From JAEXOD01 sp964652025 (GTDB lineage Bacteria > Bacteroidota > Ignavibacteria > Ignavibacteriales > Melioribacteraceae): a stretch of 64,000 nt of DNA. The notes below the pieces were generated by a model. The model ran no database searches. It worked only from the letters and a program-made list of their open reading frames with translations, and was not told where the DNA came from. The translations under genes and the position numbers were made by a program. The stretch lies in NCBI GenBank assembly GCA_964652025.1, contig CAZYZX010000012.1, forward strand, positions 62,001 through 126,000, in the 5' to 3' direction. Positions 26,460-35,189 of the stretch are shown piece by piece (positions within the stretch are counted from its first letter, which is position 1; every line of letters begins with the position of its first letter).

Positions 26460-27452
26460 ATGGCAAATAACGAAGTATTAAATGCAAAAAAAATTTTAGA
26501 AACCGCCAATATGTTTAAAGAAAGCAGAGTGCTTTTAACTGCGATTGAATTAAAAATATTTACGGTCTTAAATAAAAAAAGATTAACATCTGAAGAGATT
26601 GCAAAAGAAATAAACGCAAGTGTAAAGGGTACTGATAGGCTGTTAAATGTGCTTACAGGGATGGGATATTTAATTAAAAGGAATAATAAATTTATAAATC
26701 ACCCAGATATAGTGGATTTACTTGTTGAAGGTGGGGATAATTATTTGGGTAATTTACACCACATAGCTACATTATGGAATAGATGGAGTAATTTAACAGA
26801 AGCGGTAAAAACAGGCAGTGCAATAGATAAAAAAGAAATAAACGAGCGTGGGGGAAGTTGGCTAGAAGCTTTTATAGCAGCAATGCACCATAGAGGTGTA
26901 GAACAGGCAAAAATTATTTCTAATTTAATAGACCTATCCAATGTAAAAAAAATGTTAGATGTTGGTGGTGGCTCTGGTGCTTTTTCTATGGGGTTTATTA
27001 ATAAAAATAATGATATTAATGCAGTATTATTCGATTTACCTAACGTTATTCCTATTTCGCAAAAATATGTTGAAAGTGCTGGATTAAAAGACAAATTTAA
27101 CTTTATTGCTGGTGATTATTTAAAGGATGACATGGGGAAAGGATATGATTTAATTTTGCTTTCTGCAATTGTTCACATTAATAGTTATATTGAAAACGAG
27201 CAATTAATTAAAAAGTGTGCTGATGCTTTAAATGAGGGCGGAATGATTATAATTAATGACCACATTATGGATGATGATAGAGTTAACCCATTTGCAGGGG
27301 CAATGTTTGCGCTTAATATGCTTGTTAGCACAAACGCGGGTGATACTTACACCTTAAAAGAAATGACAGAATGGCTTAATAATGCAGCTATTTTTAATAT
27401 TGAACTTAAAAAAACTAGTTTTAATTCTGATTTAATTATTGCTAAAAAATAG
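26460..27452 (+). CDS. SAM-dependent O-methyltransferase with winged-helix dimerisation domain
   Basis: A 330-residue enzyme of the plant-type O-methyltransferase family (acetylserotonin/caffeate OMT-like; bacterial relatives include CrtF and BchU). The N-terminal 100 residues form the winged-helix dimerisation domain (RLTSEEIAKEINASVKGTDRLL), and the catalytic domain shows the SAM motif LDVGGGSGAF, then DLPNV and GDYLKDD. A GTG nine bases upstream is another possible start; the ATG is preferred because GAG stands at a suitable distance. The substrate is unknown; no carotenoid or chlorophyll genes are nearby. Confidence 0.82.
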   Translation: MANNEVLNAKKILETANMFKESRVLLTAIELKIFTVLNKKRLTSEEIAKEINASVKGTDRLLNVLTGMGYLIKRNNKFINHPDIVDLLVEGGDNYLGNLHHIATLWNRWSNLTEAVKTGSAIDKKEINERGGSWLEAFIAAMHHRGVEQAKIISNLIDLSNVKKMLDVGGGSGAFSMGFINKNNDINAVLFDLPNVIPISQKYVESAGLKDKFNFIAGDYLKDDMGKGYDLILLSAIVHINSYIENEQLIKKCADALNEGGMIIINDHIMDDDRVNPFAGAMFALNMLVSTNAGDTYTLKEMTEWLNNAAIFNIELKKTSFNSDLIIAKK

Positions 27453-27461
27453 GAAGTTAAA

Positions 27462-29450
27462 ATGCTTAAACGTTTTATTGATAAAATTGATTTACCGATT
27501 TACATAAAATATATATTTAGCGTTTATTTTTGGGGATTAATATTTTTTACTTTATTTAGGCTGGTAATATTTTTTACAAATTTAGAAAAAATACCCGAGT
27601 TATCTGTTGGGCAAAATTTATTAATTTTTGTTCAAGCTTTTATAATGGGGGTAAGATTTGATACTGTAATTAGCAGTTACATTTTAGTTTTACCAACTCT
27701 CTTATTATTTATTCATCATTTACTTGGGAATAAATTTGCACTAGTTAATAAAATTATTTTTTATTTTATAGGGTTACTATATACTATAGCCTTTTTTGTT
27801 TGTAGTGCAAATATACCGTTTTTTAATCATTACTTTGAAAATATTACCACAGCAGCTTTTATTTGGAGCGATAGTTTTGCTTTTATTTCTGCAATGATTT
27901 TTCAAGAATGGACCTACTGGATTTATTTAATATTGTTTATAGCTTTAGCGGTTTTTTATTGGGTAGTATTAAATAAAATTTTTAAGTATCATTATGTTAA
28001 AAGTGTTAAAAAATTTGATTATAATAAAAACTTTTTCTTAAAAAACGCTTTATATTTTTTAATAGTTGCAATTTTAATGTTTATTGGCATTCGAGGCAGA
28101 TTAGATGAAAAATCACCAATAAGGGTTGGCACAGCATATTTTTCAGAGTATCCATTCCCAAATAAACTTGGGCTTAATCCAGTTTTTACTTTATTAAATA
28201 GCTATATAATAGATAAAAAAAATACAAATGGTTTTTTATCCAATGTTGATGGCAATTTAGCTGTGCAGTTTATAAAGCAATCGTTAGGATTACCCGAAAG
28301 AAGCAATTATGATTCCCCAATAGCGCGTGAAGTTATTCCCACAGAAGCACCACAAAAACTTAATGTTGTAATAATTATAATGGAAAGCATGAGCTATGAA
28401 CATTTAAAAATTAGTGGGGAAACAAAAAATTTAACTCCTTTTTTAGATTCATTAATAACAAAATCTTACTTTTTTACTAATTATTATACATCGGGTATAC
28501 ATACTTATTGTGGTACTTTTTCTACGTTATTTGGGTTGCCAACCCTCTTTAAAAATCACCCTATGAATTTACCAACCATTCCTTTTATTGGTGGTTTTGC
28601 AACAGAGCTAAAAGCGCATGGATACAAATCAATTTATTTTACCACACACGATGACCAATTTGATAATGCAGGCGGTTTTATGTATGGTAATAGTTACGAT
28701 TCTGTTATTAGTAAATCAGATTATCCATCAGACAAAATATTAAGCACATTAGGTGTGCCAGACCATTTTATGTTTGAATTTGGATTGCCAATTTTAAACA
28801 AAATTAATAAAAGTGGTAAAAAGTTTTTTGTTTCTTTTTTAACTAGTAGTAATCATGGTCCTTATAAAATTCCAACTGATATTAATTTTAAGCCAAAAAA
28901 TAAAGAGATTACCGATGCAATTGTAGAATATAGTGATTGGAGCATTAGAACCTTTTTTGAAGCAGCAAAAAAAACAAGTTGGTATGATAGTACAATTTTT
29001 GTATTAACTGCGGATCATGGTACATTAAAAAATGCAGAGTACGATTTTCCACTTTGCTTAACGCATTCACCATTAATTATTTATAGTCCTTTATTAGAAA
29101 AAGATGCTAAAATTTATAACACACCAGCAGGACAAATTGATATATATAGTACTGTTATGGGCTTATTAAATTTACGTTACTTGAATAATTCTTTGGGCTA
29201 TGATTTATTAAATAGTGAGAGGAAATATATTTACTTTTCTGCTGATGATAAGATAGGCTGCTTAAGTAAAGATTTTTACTATATAAATAGTGGTGATAAG
29301 GAATATTTATATAAATATAGCACAAAGGATATGAAAAACTATATAAATGAGTATCGCGAAGTTGCTGATAGTATGAAAAACTATGCTGTAAACATGCTTG
29401 TTGGGGCTAACTATTTAATTAGAACAAATTTGATAAAGGTAAAAAAATAA
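27462..29450 (+). CDS. LtaS-like sulfatase-fold phosphoglycerol/phosphoethanolamine transferase
   Basis: A 662-residue membrane enzyme with five N-terminal membrane segments (residues 1-210) and an extracytoplasmic sulfatase-fold domain (about 285-620). Metal-site motifs include IIMESMS, the nucleophile region SGIHTYCGTFSTLFG and ADHGT near the C terminus, with HGPY between. Relatives include lipoteichoic acid synthase and periplasmic phosphoglycerol or phosphoethanolamine transferases. In an FCB-type Gram-negative cell it more likely decorates an envelope glycan or lipid than makes teichoic acid. AGGAAG precedes the ATG; the stop overlaps the next start (TAATG). Confidence 0.85.
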   Translation: MLKRFIDKIDLPIYIKYIFSVYFWGLIFFTLFRLVIFFTNLEKIPELSVGQNLLIFVQAFIMGVRFDTVISSYILVLPTLLLFIHHLLGNKFALVNKIIFYFIGLLYTIAFFVCSANIPFFNHYFENITTAAFIWSDSFAFISAMIFQEWTYWIYLILFIALAVFYWVVLNKIFKYHYVKSVKKFDYNKNFFLKNALYFLIVAILMFIGIRGRLDEKSPIRVGTAYFSEYPFPNKLGLNPVFTLLNSYIIDKKNTNGFLSNVDGNLAVQFIKQSLGLPERSNYDSPIAREVIPTEAPQKLNVVIIIMESMSYEHLKISGETKNLTPFLDSLITKSYFFTNYYTSGIHTYCGTFSTLFGLPTLFKNHPMNLPTIPFIGGFATELKAHGYKSIYFTTHDDQFDNAGGFMYGNSYDSVISKSDYPSDKILSTLGVPDHFMFEFGLPILNKINKSGKKFFVSFLTSSNHGPYKIPTDINFKPKNKEITDAIVEYSDWSIRTFFEAAKKTSWYDSTIFVLTADHGTLKNAEYDFPLCLTHSPLIIYSPLLEKDAKIYNTPAGQIDIYSTVMGLLNLRYLNNSLGYDLLNSERKYIYFSADDKIGCLSKDFYYINSGDKEYLYKYSTKDMKNYINEYREVADSMKNYAVNMLVGANYLIRTNLIKVKK

Positions 29451-30457
29451 TGGGGAATAGTTTATATAAAGAAGTGCTTACCAAAAAAGCGGAAAGTTTT
29501 GTTGAATATATAAAAAATAAAGAAATTGATAGTTACGTAATGCATAGCACATTAGGGCAATATAATATAAAAATTAATGTATTTAATGAACATAATGCAA
29601 ATATATATTATAGTACAAAAGCAAATAGATTTAAGTTAGTAATAAACGAAATAAAAGACCAACTTATTGCAAGTATAGTAGAAGAACTTTGGTTAGAGTT
29701 TGATACACCTGATGTAACTAAAGTTAAAGACCAAGAATATTTTAAAGAAAACTTTGATATTTTTACCCATATTTATGTAGATGGTTCTTATAAGAATGGT
29801 GGGTATGGATATGGTTTTGCTTTAATAAAAAAAGATGATGTTATTTATGAAGAATATGGTTATGTTAAAGAGGAAATTTTTAGAGTACAAAATAATATTG
29901 GTGGGGAATTATTATCAGTTATAAAATCTCTTGAATATTGTAAAAAAAATAATATTAAGGATGTAATAATATATTTTGATTATTGGGGAATATTTAAATT
30001 TGCAACAGGAGTATGGAAGCCAAAATCTGAAAGTACGAAGTATTATTATCAAAAATTTAAGGAAATTGGTTTAGAGCCAGTTTTTGTAAAAGTAGAAGCA
30101 CACCAAAATGTTAAATGGAATGAATATGTAGATAATTTAGCCAAAAAGGGAAGTGAGTTAGACCCCCAAAAGGTTGAAAAGCAAGAAGAAATAATAAACA
30201 AAAACGAAAAAATAGATATACTAGCAGAAGAATTTAGCACCTTATTACTTTTAGATGGGATAGAAAGCGAAGTAATAAAGGGGAAAAATTCCTATGGTAG
30301 CAGGTTAAAAATTAAATGGGATACCCAAAGTTATACATATTTTGATATATATGATACCCCAAAAAGGAGCATAAACGAACCTTATATATTTAATGCTACA
30401 GATGAGCAAAAGCAAATATTAATTGATAAATATCACAAGTTTTTAAAAAAATTGTAG
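29450..30457 (+). CDS. RNase H-like protein with extra N- and C-terminal domains
   Basis: A 335-residue protein whose centre (about 104-240) is a type 1 RNase H fold with all catalytic acids: Asp111 (YVDGSY), Glu153 (GGELLS), Asp177 (YFDYWG) and Asp228 (YVDNLA). The auxiliary His218 (EAHQN) has the ten-residue spacing to the last Asp seen in RNase HI. It is flanked by about 100 N-terminal and 80 C-terminal residues that do not match known hybrid-binding domains I recognise. Both flanks show a similar helix-strand-strand pattern, and may be repeats of one fold. It overlaps the LtaS-like gene at TAATG. It probably cleaves RNA in RNA:DNA hybrids. Confidence 0.72.
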   Translation: MGNSLYKEVLTKKAESFVEYIKNKEIDSYVMHSTLGQYNIKINVFNEHNANIYYSTKANRFKLVINEIKDQLIASIVEELWLEFDTPDVTKVKDQEYFKENFDIFTHIYVDGSYKNGGYGYGFALIKKDDVIYEEYGYVKEEIFRVQNNIGGELLSVIKSLEYCKKNNIKDVIIYFDYWGIFKFATGVWKPKSESTKYYYQKFKEIGLEPVFVKVEAHQNVKWNEYVDNLAKKGSELDPQKVEKQEEIINKNEKIDILAEEFSTLLLLDGIESEVIKGKNSYGSRLKIKWDTQSYTYFDIYDTPKRSINEPYIFNATDEQKQILIDKYHKFLKKL

Positions 30458-30576
30458 CTTTATAATACGATTTTATTTGTTTAATAAAAAAAAACTATTA
30501 TTTTATATAACAAATTATAAAATAAAATTTAAAAACAAATAAAAAGGAAAAGTAATATAAAATCGATAGGTTTGCT

Positions 30577-31977
30577 ATGGGAAATTTAAACGAATTTGCT
30601 CAAAAAATTGCTCAGTTAACAAAGGATGCAAAAAACCAAAATAATCATCCAAATTACAAAAAGATTATCGAGTTATACGATAATGACATCAAAAATCATT
30701 TTTTAAAGGATGAACTTTTAAAGAATGAGCAATTAATTAAAAGTATCTTTAATGCATTTAAAGGACTTGCAAAGTATGAAGAAGCTGCGGTGTTTATAAT
30801 TAATCACTTAAATTATAAGCTTACGCCAAATACAGATAAATACTTTTTAAGTTCCTTTGGCTGGAATATGTTTTACATGTTAAAACTTGCAACTGGCGGT
30901 GATGAAGAGAATAACGAAATTGAAGTAAATCAAATAAATACTCATTACAGTAATCTAAAAATTTCCAAAGAAAACTTATCGGAATATTTAATAACATTAG
31001 TTAAGCTTTTAGATTCTGAAAATGCAAAAGAACATAATTTAAAGGTAAGGGTAATTTTCCAATTTGTTAAATATGAAAAATCTGGTAACAGCCCAAGTTG
31101 GGAAACGATAAACGAATTATTAGATTACTTAGACCCAGAAAAATTGGATAATACGCCTCAGGTTTTAGTAATTAAAAATGGACCCAAAGCAGGTAGGCAA
31201 ATAGAGCTTGCTACTGATAGAGAGAATTGGTATTCATATAAAACAAAAGCTTTAATAGAAATTGAGCACTATTTGGATTGTATTAAAGTTTGTGAACACG
31301 CATTAAAAGTTATAGAAAAATTCCATTACGATAATGATATATGGATTAAAAGAAGAATTGCTATTAGTAAACTAAAATTAGGAGAGAAACAGGAAGGATT
31401 AAATTTACTATATCAAGTTTTATTAAATAAAAAAGAATGGTTTGTTTTTAAGGAATATGCAGAAGAGTTATTTAAGAATGGTGAAGTTGAAAAAGCATTA
31501 AAATATGCTGTAGATGCTGCGCTTATGAAAGGTGATTATATTTTGAGATTAGATTTATTTAGATTACTTTCTGAAATATTAACCCAAAAGGGGGAAGCAG
31601 AAATTGCTAAAAAGCATTTAGTGGCAGAATTTTTATTAAGAGTAGAAAAAAAATGGCGAGTGCCGGAGTATTTATTCCCAATACAAAAAGAACTTGCTGA
31701 AGTATCACCACTACCAACAGCTAAATCTGTAATAGAAGAATTAAAGAAATATTGGCAAAGCTTTTTACAATCTGGTAACATTAAAAAAATAATGCACGAT
31801 AAGAGATTAGGCTGGATTAAAGTGGATAAGAAAGAATATTTCTTCCGTTTTTCGGTTGTAGAAGGAGCAGTAGCTAAACTAAAGGAAAATGACCCAGTAA
31901 AATTTAGTGCAAGCCCAAGTTATAACAAAAACAAGGGTGGTATAGAAGAAGACGCAATTTACGTTATTGCCGGTTAA
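30577..31977 (+). CDS. Alpha-solenoid (TPR-like) protein with C-terminal OB-fold-like domain
   Basis: A 466-residue cytosolic protein. Residues ~1-390 are helical, with TPR-like pairs (for example DCIKVCEHALKVIEK and GEVEKALKYAVDAALMKGDY). The last ~75 residues read as a cold-shock-like OB fold: RLGWIKVDKKEYFFRFSVV followed by NDPVKFSASP resembles the G-x-I/KGxDxFFH layout of cold-shock proteins. That suggests binding of RNA or single-stranded DNA. It follows the RNase H-like gene in the same direction after 119 bases and ends in a terminator. I do not recognise a named family for the whole protein. Confidence 0.6.
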   Translation: MGNLNEFAQKIAQLTKDAKNQNNHPNYKKIIELYDNDIKNHFLKDELLKNEQLIKSIFNAFKGLAKYEEAAVFIINHLNYKLTPNTDKYFLSSFGWNMFYMLKLATGGDEENNEIEVNQINTHYSNLKISKENLSEYLITLVKLLDSENAKEHNLKVRVIFQFVKYEKSGNSPSWETINELLDYLDPEKLDNTPQVLVIKNGPKAGRQIELATDRENWYSYKTKALIEIEHYLDCIKVCEHALKVIEKFHYDNDIWIKRRIAISKLKLGEKQEGLNLLYQVLLNKKEWFVFKEYAEELFKNGEVEKALKYAVDAALMKGDYILRLDLFRLLSEILTQKGEAEIAKKHLVAEFLLRVEKKWRVPEYLFPIQKELAEVSPLPTAKSVIEELKKYWQSFLQSGNIKKIMHDKRLGWIKVDKKEYFFRFSVVEGAVAKLKENDPVKFSASPSYNKNKGGIEEDAIYVIAG

Positions 31978-31986
31978 TTTTTATTT

Positions 31987-32028
31987 GCCCGTTAATGCAA
32001 AATTTATTTGTTTTAGCGGGCATTTTTG
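31987..32028 (+). terminator. Terminator after the solenoid/OB-fold gene
   Basis: The stem GCCCGTTAA pairs with TTAGCGGGC with one G-T wobble across a 17-base loop, then ATTTTTG follows. It lies 10 bases beyond the stop codon. Confidence 0.6.
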
Positions 32029-32042
32029 TATCCATTTTACTA

Positions 32043-32387
32043 TTAATTAAGGGAATAATTATACAGTCTTTCCGCTGTAAGAACCTCTAATCTTATAACT
32101 ACTGCTATAACACCGTTGCTTTTGTAAGATTGTATGTGTGGTAGAACGTTATCTTTAAATTTTTGTTTATTAAAAGAGCTCATAAACTCATTAACAAGAT
32201 TCATTACATTTTCTTCGTTTACAAACTCGGATGAAAAACATGGTACATTTACATACATTGTATAAGAAAAATCTGAATATTTTACTTCATAACTTGAACG
32301 TTTAGAATTGAAAAGTGTAAGTTTCTTTTCAAATTCTGCTAAGAAACGTGATATCTCTTGCATTATATCCATGTAAGTTTTTTGCAT
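32043..32387 (-). CDS. Conserved-looking small protein, function unknown
   Basis: A 114-residue soluble protein with no signal peptide, no membrane segment and no motif that I recognise. A helical N terminus is followed by alternating strands and a central helix (NVMNLVNEFMSSFNKQKF). A strong ribosome site (AAGGGGTGG, three bases before the ATG) and normal codon use support expression. It stands alone on the minus strand between the solenoid/OB-fold gene and the cbb3 cluster, sharing a divergent promoter gap with ccoI. Confidence 0.6.
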   Translation of the reverse strand: MQKTYMDIMQEISRFLAEFEKKLTLFNSKRSSYEVKYSDFSYTMYVNVPCFSSEFVNEENVMNLVNEFMSSFNKQKFKDNVLPHIQSYKSNGVIAVVIRLEVLTAERLYNYSLN

Positions 32388-32442
32388 AAACCACCCCTTA
32401 AATTTATATAAACAGAGAAAAAGTTTTTAATGTTTTCCATTT

Positions 32443-32465
32443 AATTTAATAAATTTTATTAAATT
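32443..32465. promoter_or_regulatory. Perfect 23-bp AT-only palindrome upstream of ccoI
   Basis: Arms AATTTAATAAA and TTTATTAAATT flank a central T. It lies between the divergent 114-residue gene and ccoI, two bases before a second dyad. All bases are A or T, so chance similarity is a concern, but perfect pairing over eleven bases each side is notable. Confidence 0.3.
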
Positions 32466-32466
32466 A

Positions 32467-32483
32467 TTACAAATAATTTGTAA
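32467..32483. promoter_or_regulatory. 17-bp dyad TTACAAA-TAA-TTTGTAA upstream of ccoI
   Basis: A perfect inverted repeat with seven-base arms, 69 bases before the ccoI start. Oxygen-responsive CRP/FNR-family regulators commonly control cbb3 operons; this dyad is the best operator candidate in the gap. It does not match the E. coli FNR box TTGAT-N4-ATCAA. Confidence 0.4.
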
Positions 32484-32551
32484 AAAAGTACTAAAAACAT
32501 TAATTTTATATATAAAAATTATAAATAAGACAAAATAGCCTAATAAAGTAA

Positions 32552-34957
32552 ATGCTTAACGAAACAAAAATTGAAGAAAAGGTAATTTGTTACCACTGTG
32601 GAGAAGAATGTAGTTCTAAAGATATACATATTGATGATAAATATTTTTGTTGTAACGGTTGTAAAACTGTTTATCAGTTGTTAGACCAAACCGATATGTG
32701 CAATTATTATGCGTTGGAATCTAATCCGGGAATTTCCCAAAATAAAGAAATAAAACGTAATTTTGATTTTTTAGATAATCCGGAAATTAAAGCCAAAATA
32801 ATTTCATTTAAGAATAATAAATTTAGTACAGCAACTCTTTATATTCCACAAATGCATTGTAGCTCTTGCATTTGGATATTAGAAAACCTTAACAAGCTTA
32901 ATAAGGGGGTAATACACTCTGAAGTAAACTTTTTAAAGAAAACATGCTCAGTAAGATTTAACGAAGAGGAAATATCGTTAAAAGAAGTTGTATTACTTTT
33001 AGATAGAATTGGCTACACTCCTGTTTTTAATTTAGATAAACCGAGCGAGCAAAGTGAATATGATTACAAAAGTCTTTATTATAAATTAGGAATAGCTGGT
33101 TTTGGTTTTGGTAATATTATGTTGTTAAGCTTTCCAGAGTATTTATCGCTTGGTGATTTTCAAACAGATAAATTAAAAATAATTTTTGCTTATATAAATT
33201 TTGTATTAGCCTTGCCCGTATTTTTTTATAGCGGAAGTGAGTATTATATTTCTGCATTAAAAGGATTACGTGAAAAGATTGTTAATATAGATGTGCCAAT
33301 ATCGTTAGGAATATTGGTGTTATTTGTAAGAAGCGTTTATGACCTATTTTTAGGTCTTTCCCCCGGTTATTTTGATAGTTTAAGCGGTTTAGTATTTTTG
33401 CTTTTAATTGGCAAGCTATTTCAAAATAAAACTTATGATACATTAAACTTTGAAAGAAATTATAAAAGTTATTTCCCTTTAGCAAGCACAAAAATTGTTG
33501 GTAGTGATGAAGTTCCTATTCCGTTAGAAAATATTAAATTAAAAGATACTTTATTAATTAGAAATGGGGAATTAATACCGGCAGACTCTGTACTAATGAA
33601 AGGGAAGGGGAATATTGATTATGGATTTGTTACAGGGGAATCAATTCCGGTAAAATTAGAAATTGGGGATATAATATATGCAGGAGGAAAGCAGGTAGGT
33701 AGTAGTATACAGGTAGAAGTAGTAAAGGAAGTATCCCAAAGTTATTTAACTCAATTGTGGAATCATAAAGCATTTTCTGATAAATTTAAAAGTAGAATAA
33801 ATACACTAACAAATGCAATAAGTAAGTATTTTACATTTGCAGTTCTATTATTAGCTTTTTTGGCAATGGTAATGCACTCCTATAATTTTTTATTGGCGCT
33901 AAATGCTTTTACAGCTGTATTAATTGTAGCCTGCCCATGTGCCTTAGCATTAGCAGCACCTTTTACTTTAGGTAATACACTAAGAATATTTAGCCGAGTA
34001 AAGTTTTATTTAAAAAATGCCGATGTTATAGAAAAGTTAGCACAGGTTACTGCTATTGTATTCGATAAAACAGGAACTTTAACAAAAAGCAGCCAATTTA
34101 GTGCAAAATTTAATGGAACTGAACTAAACGAAGAGGAATTGTTGATAATTAAGTCTGTTGTTAAAAATTCTTATCATCCATTTAGCTTAGCAATTTATAA
34201 TTCTATTATCAAAAAAGAATTAAAAGAAGTTGAAAACTTTGAAGAAACAAGCGGATATGGAATTAGTGCAGTTGTAGAAGGAAAAGAGATAAAAATTGGT
34301 AGTAAAGCATTTGTAAATTATAATGATGGGAATAATACAAAAATTAAAAGCTCTAAAGTATATGTTTCAATTAATGGCAAAGTTTTAGGATTTTATACTT
34401 TTGTTAATTTTTACAGAACCGGAATAGAAGATTTAATAGCTGAATTACAAAAAAAATATAAACTATTTGTTTTAAGTGGAGATAATGAAAGCGAGAAAGA
34501 AAATTTAGAAAAGATTTTTTCTCAAAAAGCTATTATAAAGTTTAACCAAACACCCTTTGATAAATTACACTTTATAGAAAAATTACAGCAAGAAGGGGAG
34601 ACAGTTTTAATGATAGGAGATGGCTTAAATGATGCAGGAGCCTTAAAGCAAAGTGATATTGGGATAACTGTATCAGAAGATATTAATAATTTTTATCCTG
34701 CTTGTGATGGTATTTTAAGCGCAGAAATGTTTAATAAATTAAATTTATTTTTAAGTTTTTCGAAATATGCAAAAAATATTATTATATTAAGTTTTATTAT
34801 TTCATTTATTTATAATGTAATAGGTTTAAGTTTTGCATATTCGGGTACTTTATCACCCTTAATAGCGGCTATTTTAATGCCAATTAGCAGTATTTCTGTA
34901 GTATTGTTTACTACATTATCAGTAAATTATTATGCACGAAAAAAAGGATTTTTATAG
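32552..34957 (+). CDS. ccoI: Copper-exporting P-type ATPase for cbb3 assembly (CcoI/FixI)
   Basis: An 801-residue P1B-type ATPase that moves copper across the inner membrane for the CuB site of cbb3 oxidase. It opens with a cysteine-rich metal module (Cys13, 16, 20 and CCNGC at 33-37), then an HMA domain with MHCSSC. Catalytic features are the membrane CPC (CPCALAL), the phosphorylation site DKTGTLT and GDGLNDAGAL. The double N-terminal metal module is typical of CcoI rather than CopA. It is the first gene of the cbb3 cluster, and its stop overlaps the GTG start of ccoS (TAGTG). Confidence 0.94.
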   Translation: MLNETKIEEKVICYHCGEECSSKDIHIDDKYFCCNGCKTVYQLLDQTDMCNYYALESNPGISQNKEIKRNFDFLDNPEIKAKIISFKNNKFSTATLYIPQMHCSSCIWILENLNKLNKGVIHSEVNFLKKTCSVRFNEEEISLKEVVLLLDRIGYTPVFNLDKPSEQSEYDYKSLYYKLGIAGFGFGNIMLLSFPEYLSLGDFQTDKLKIIFAYINFVLALPVFFYSGSEYYISALKGLREKIVNIDVPISLGILVLFVRSVYDLFLGLSPGYFDSLSGLVFLLLIGKLFQNKTYDTLNFERNYKSYFPLASTKIVGSDEVPIPLENIKLKDTLLIRNGELIPADSVLMKGKGNIDYGFVTGESIPVKLEIGDIIYAGGKQVGSSIQVEVVKEVSQSYLTQLWNHKAFSDKFKSRINTLTNAISKYFTFAVLLLAFLAMVMHSYNFLLALNAFTAVLIVACPCALALAAPFTLGNTLRIFSRVKFYLKNADVIEKLAQVTAIVFDKTGTLTKSSQFSAKFNGTELNEEELLIIKSVVKNSYHPFSLAIYNSIIKKELKEVENFEETSGYGISAVVEGKEIKIGSKAFVNYNDGNNTKIKSSKVYVSINGKVLGFYTFVNFYRTGIEDLIAELQKKYKLFVLSGDNESEKENLEKIFSQKAIIKFNQTPFDKLHFIEKLQQEGETVLMIGDGLNDAGALKQSDIGITVSEDINNFYPACDGILSAEMFNKLNLFLSFSKYAKNIIILSFIISFIYNVIGLSFAYSGTLSPLIAAILMPISSISVVLFTTLSVNYYARKKGFL

Positions 34958-35166
34958 TGTCTGTAATTTTAGTATTATTAGGCTTTAGTCTTTTGGTAGC
35001 ATTGATTTTTTTATTCGCTTTTATATGGGCGGTTAAAAACGGTCAATATGATGATAAATACACGCCAAGCGTTCGTATTTTATTTGATGATATAAATAAG
35101 CAAAATACACCAAAAGATTTAAGTGAAAAGGAAGATAATAAAGAAAATAATAAAGAAAATAATTAA
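34957..35166 (+). CDS. ccoS: cbb3 oxidase assembly protein CcoS
   Basis: A 69-residue protein with one N-terminal membrane segment and the typical FAFIWAVKNGQYDD motif of CcoS, which is needed to insert heme b and copper into the cbb3 oxidase. The start is GTG, overlapping the ccoI stop. The C-terminal tail is lysine/glutamate/asparagine-rich, with a short KENNKENN repeat. It ends 23 bases before ccoNO. Confidence 0.92.
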   Translation: MSVILVLLGFSLLVALIFLFAFIWAVKNGQYDDKYTPSVRILFDDINKQNTPKDLSEKEDNKENNKENN

Positions 35167-35189
35167 TATAACATAAACGGGAGCCTTTA

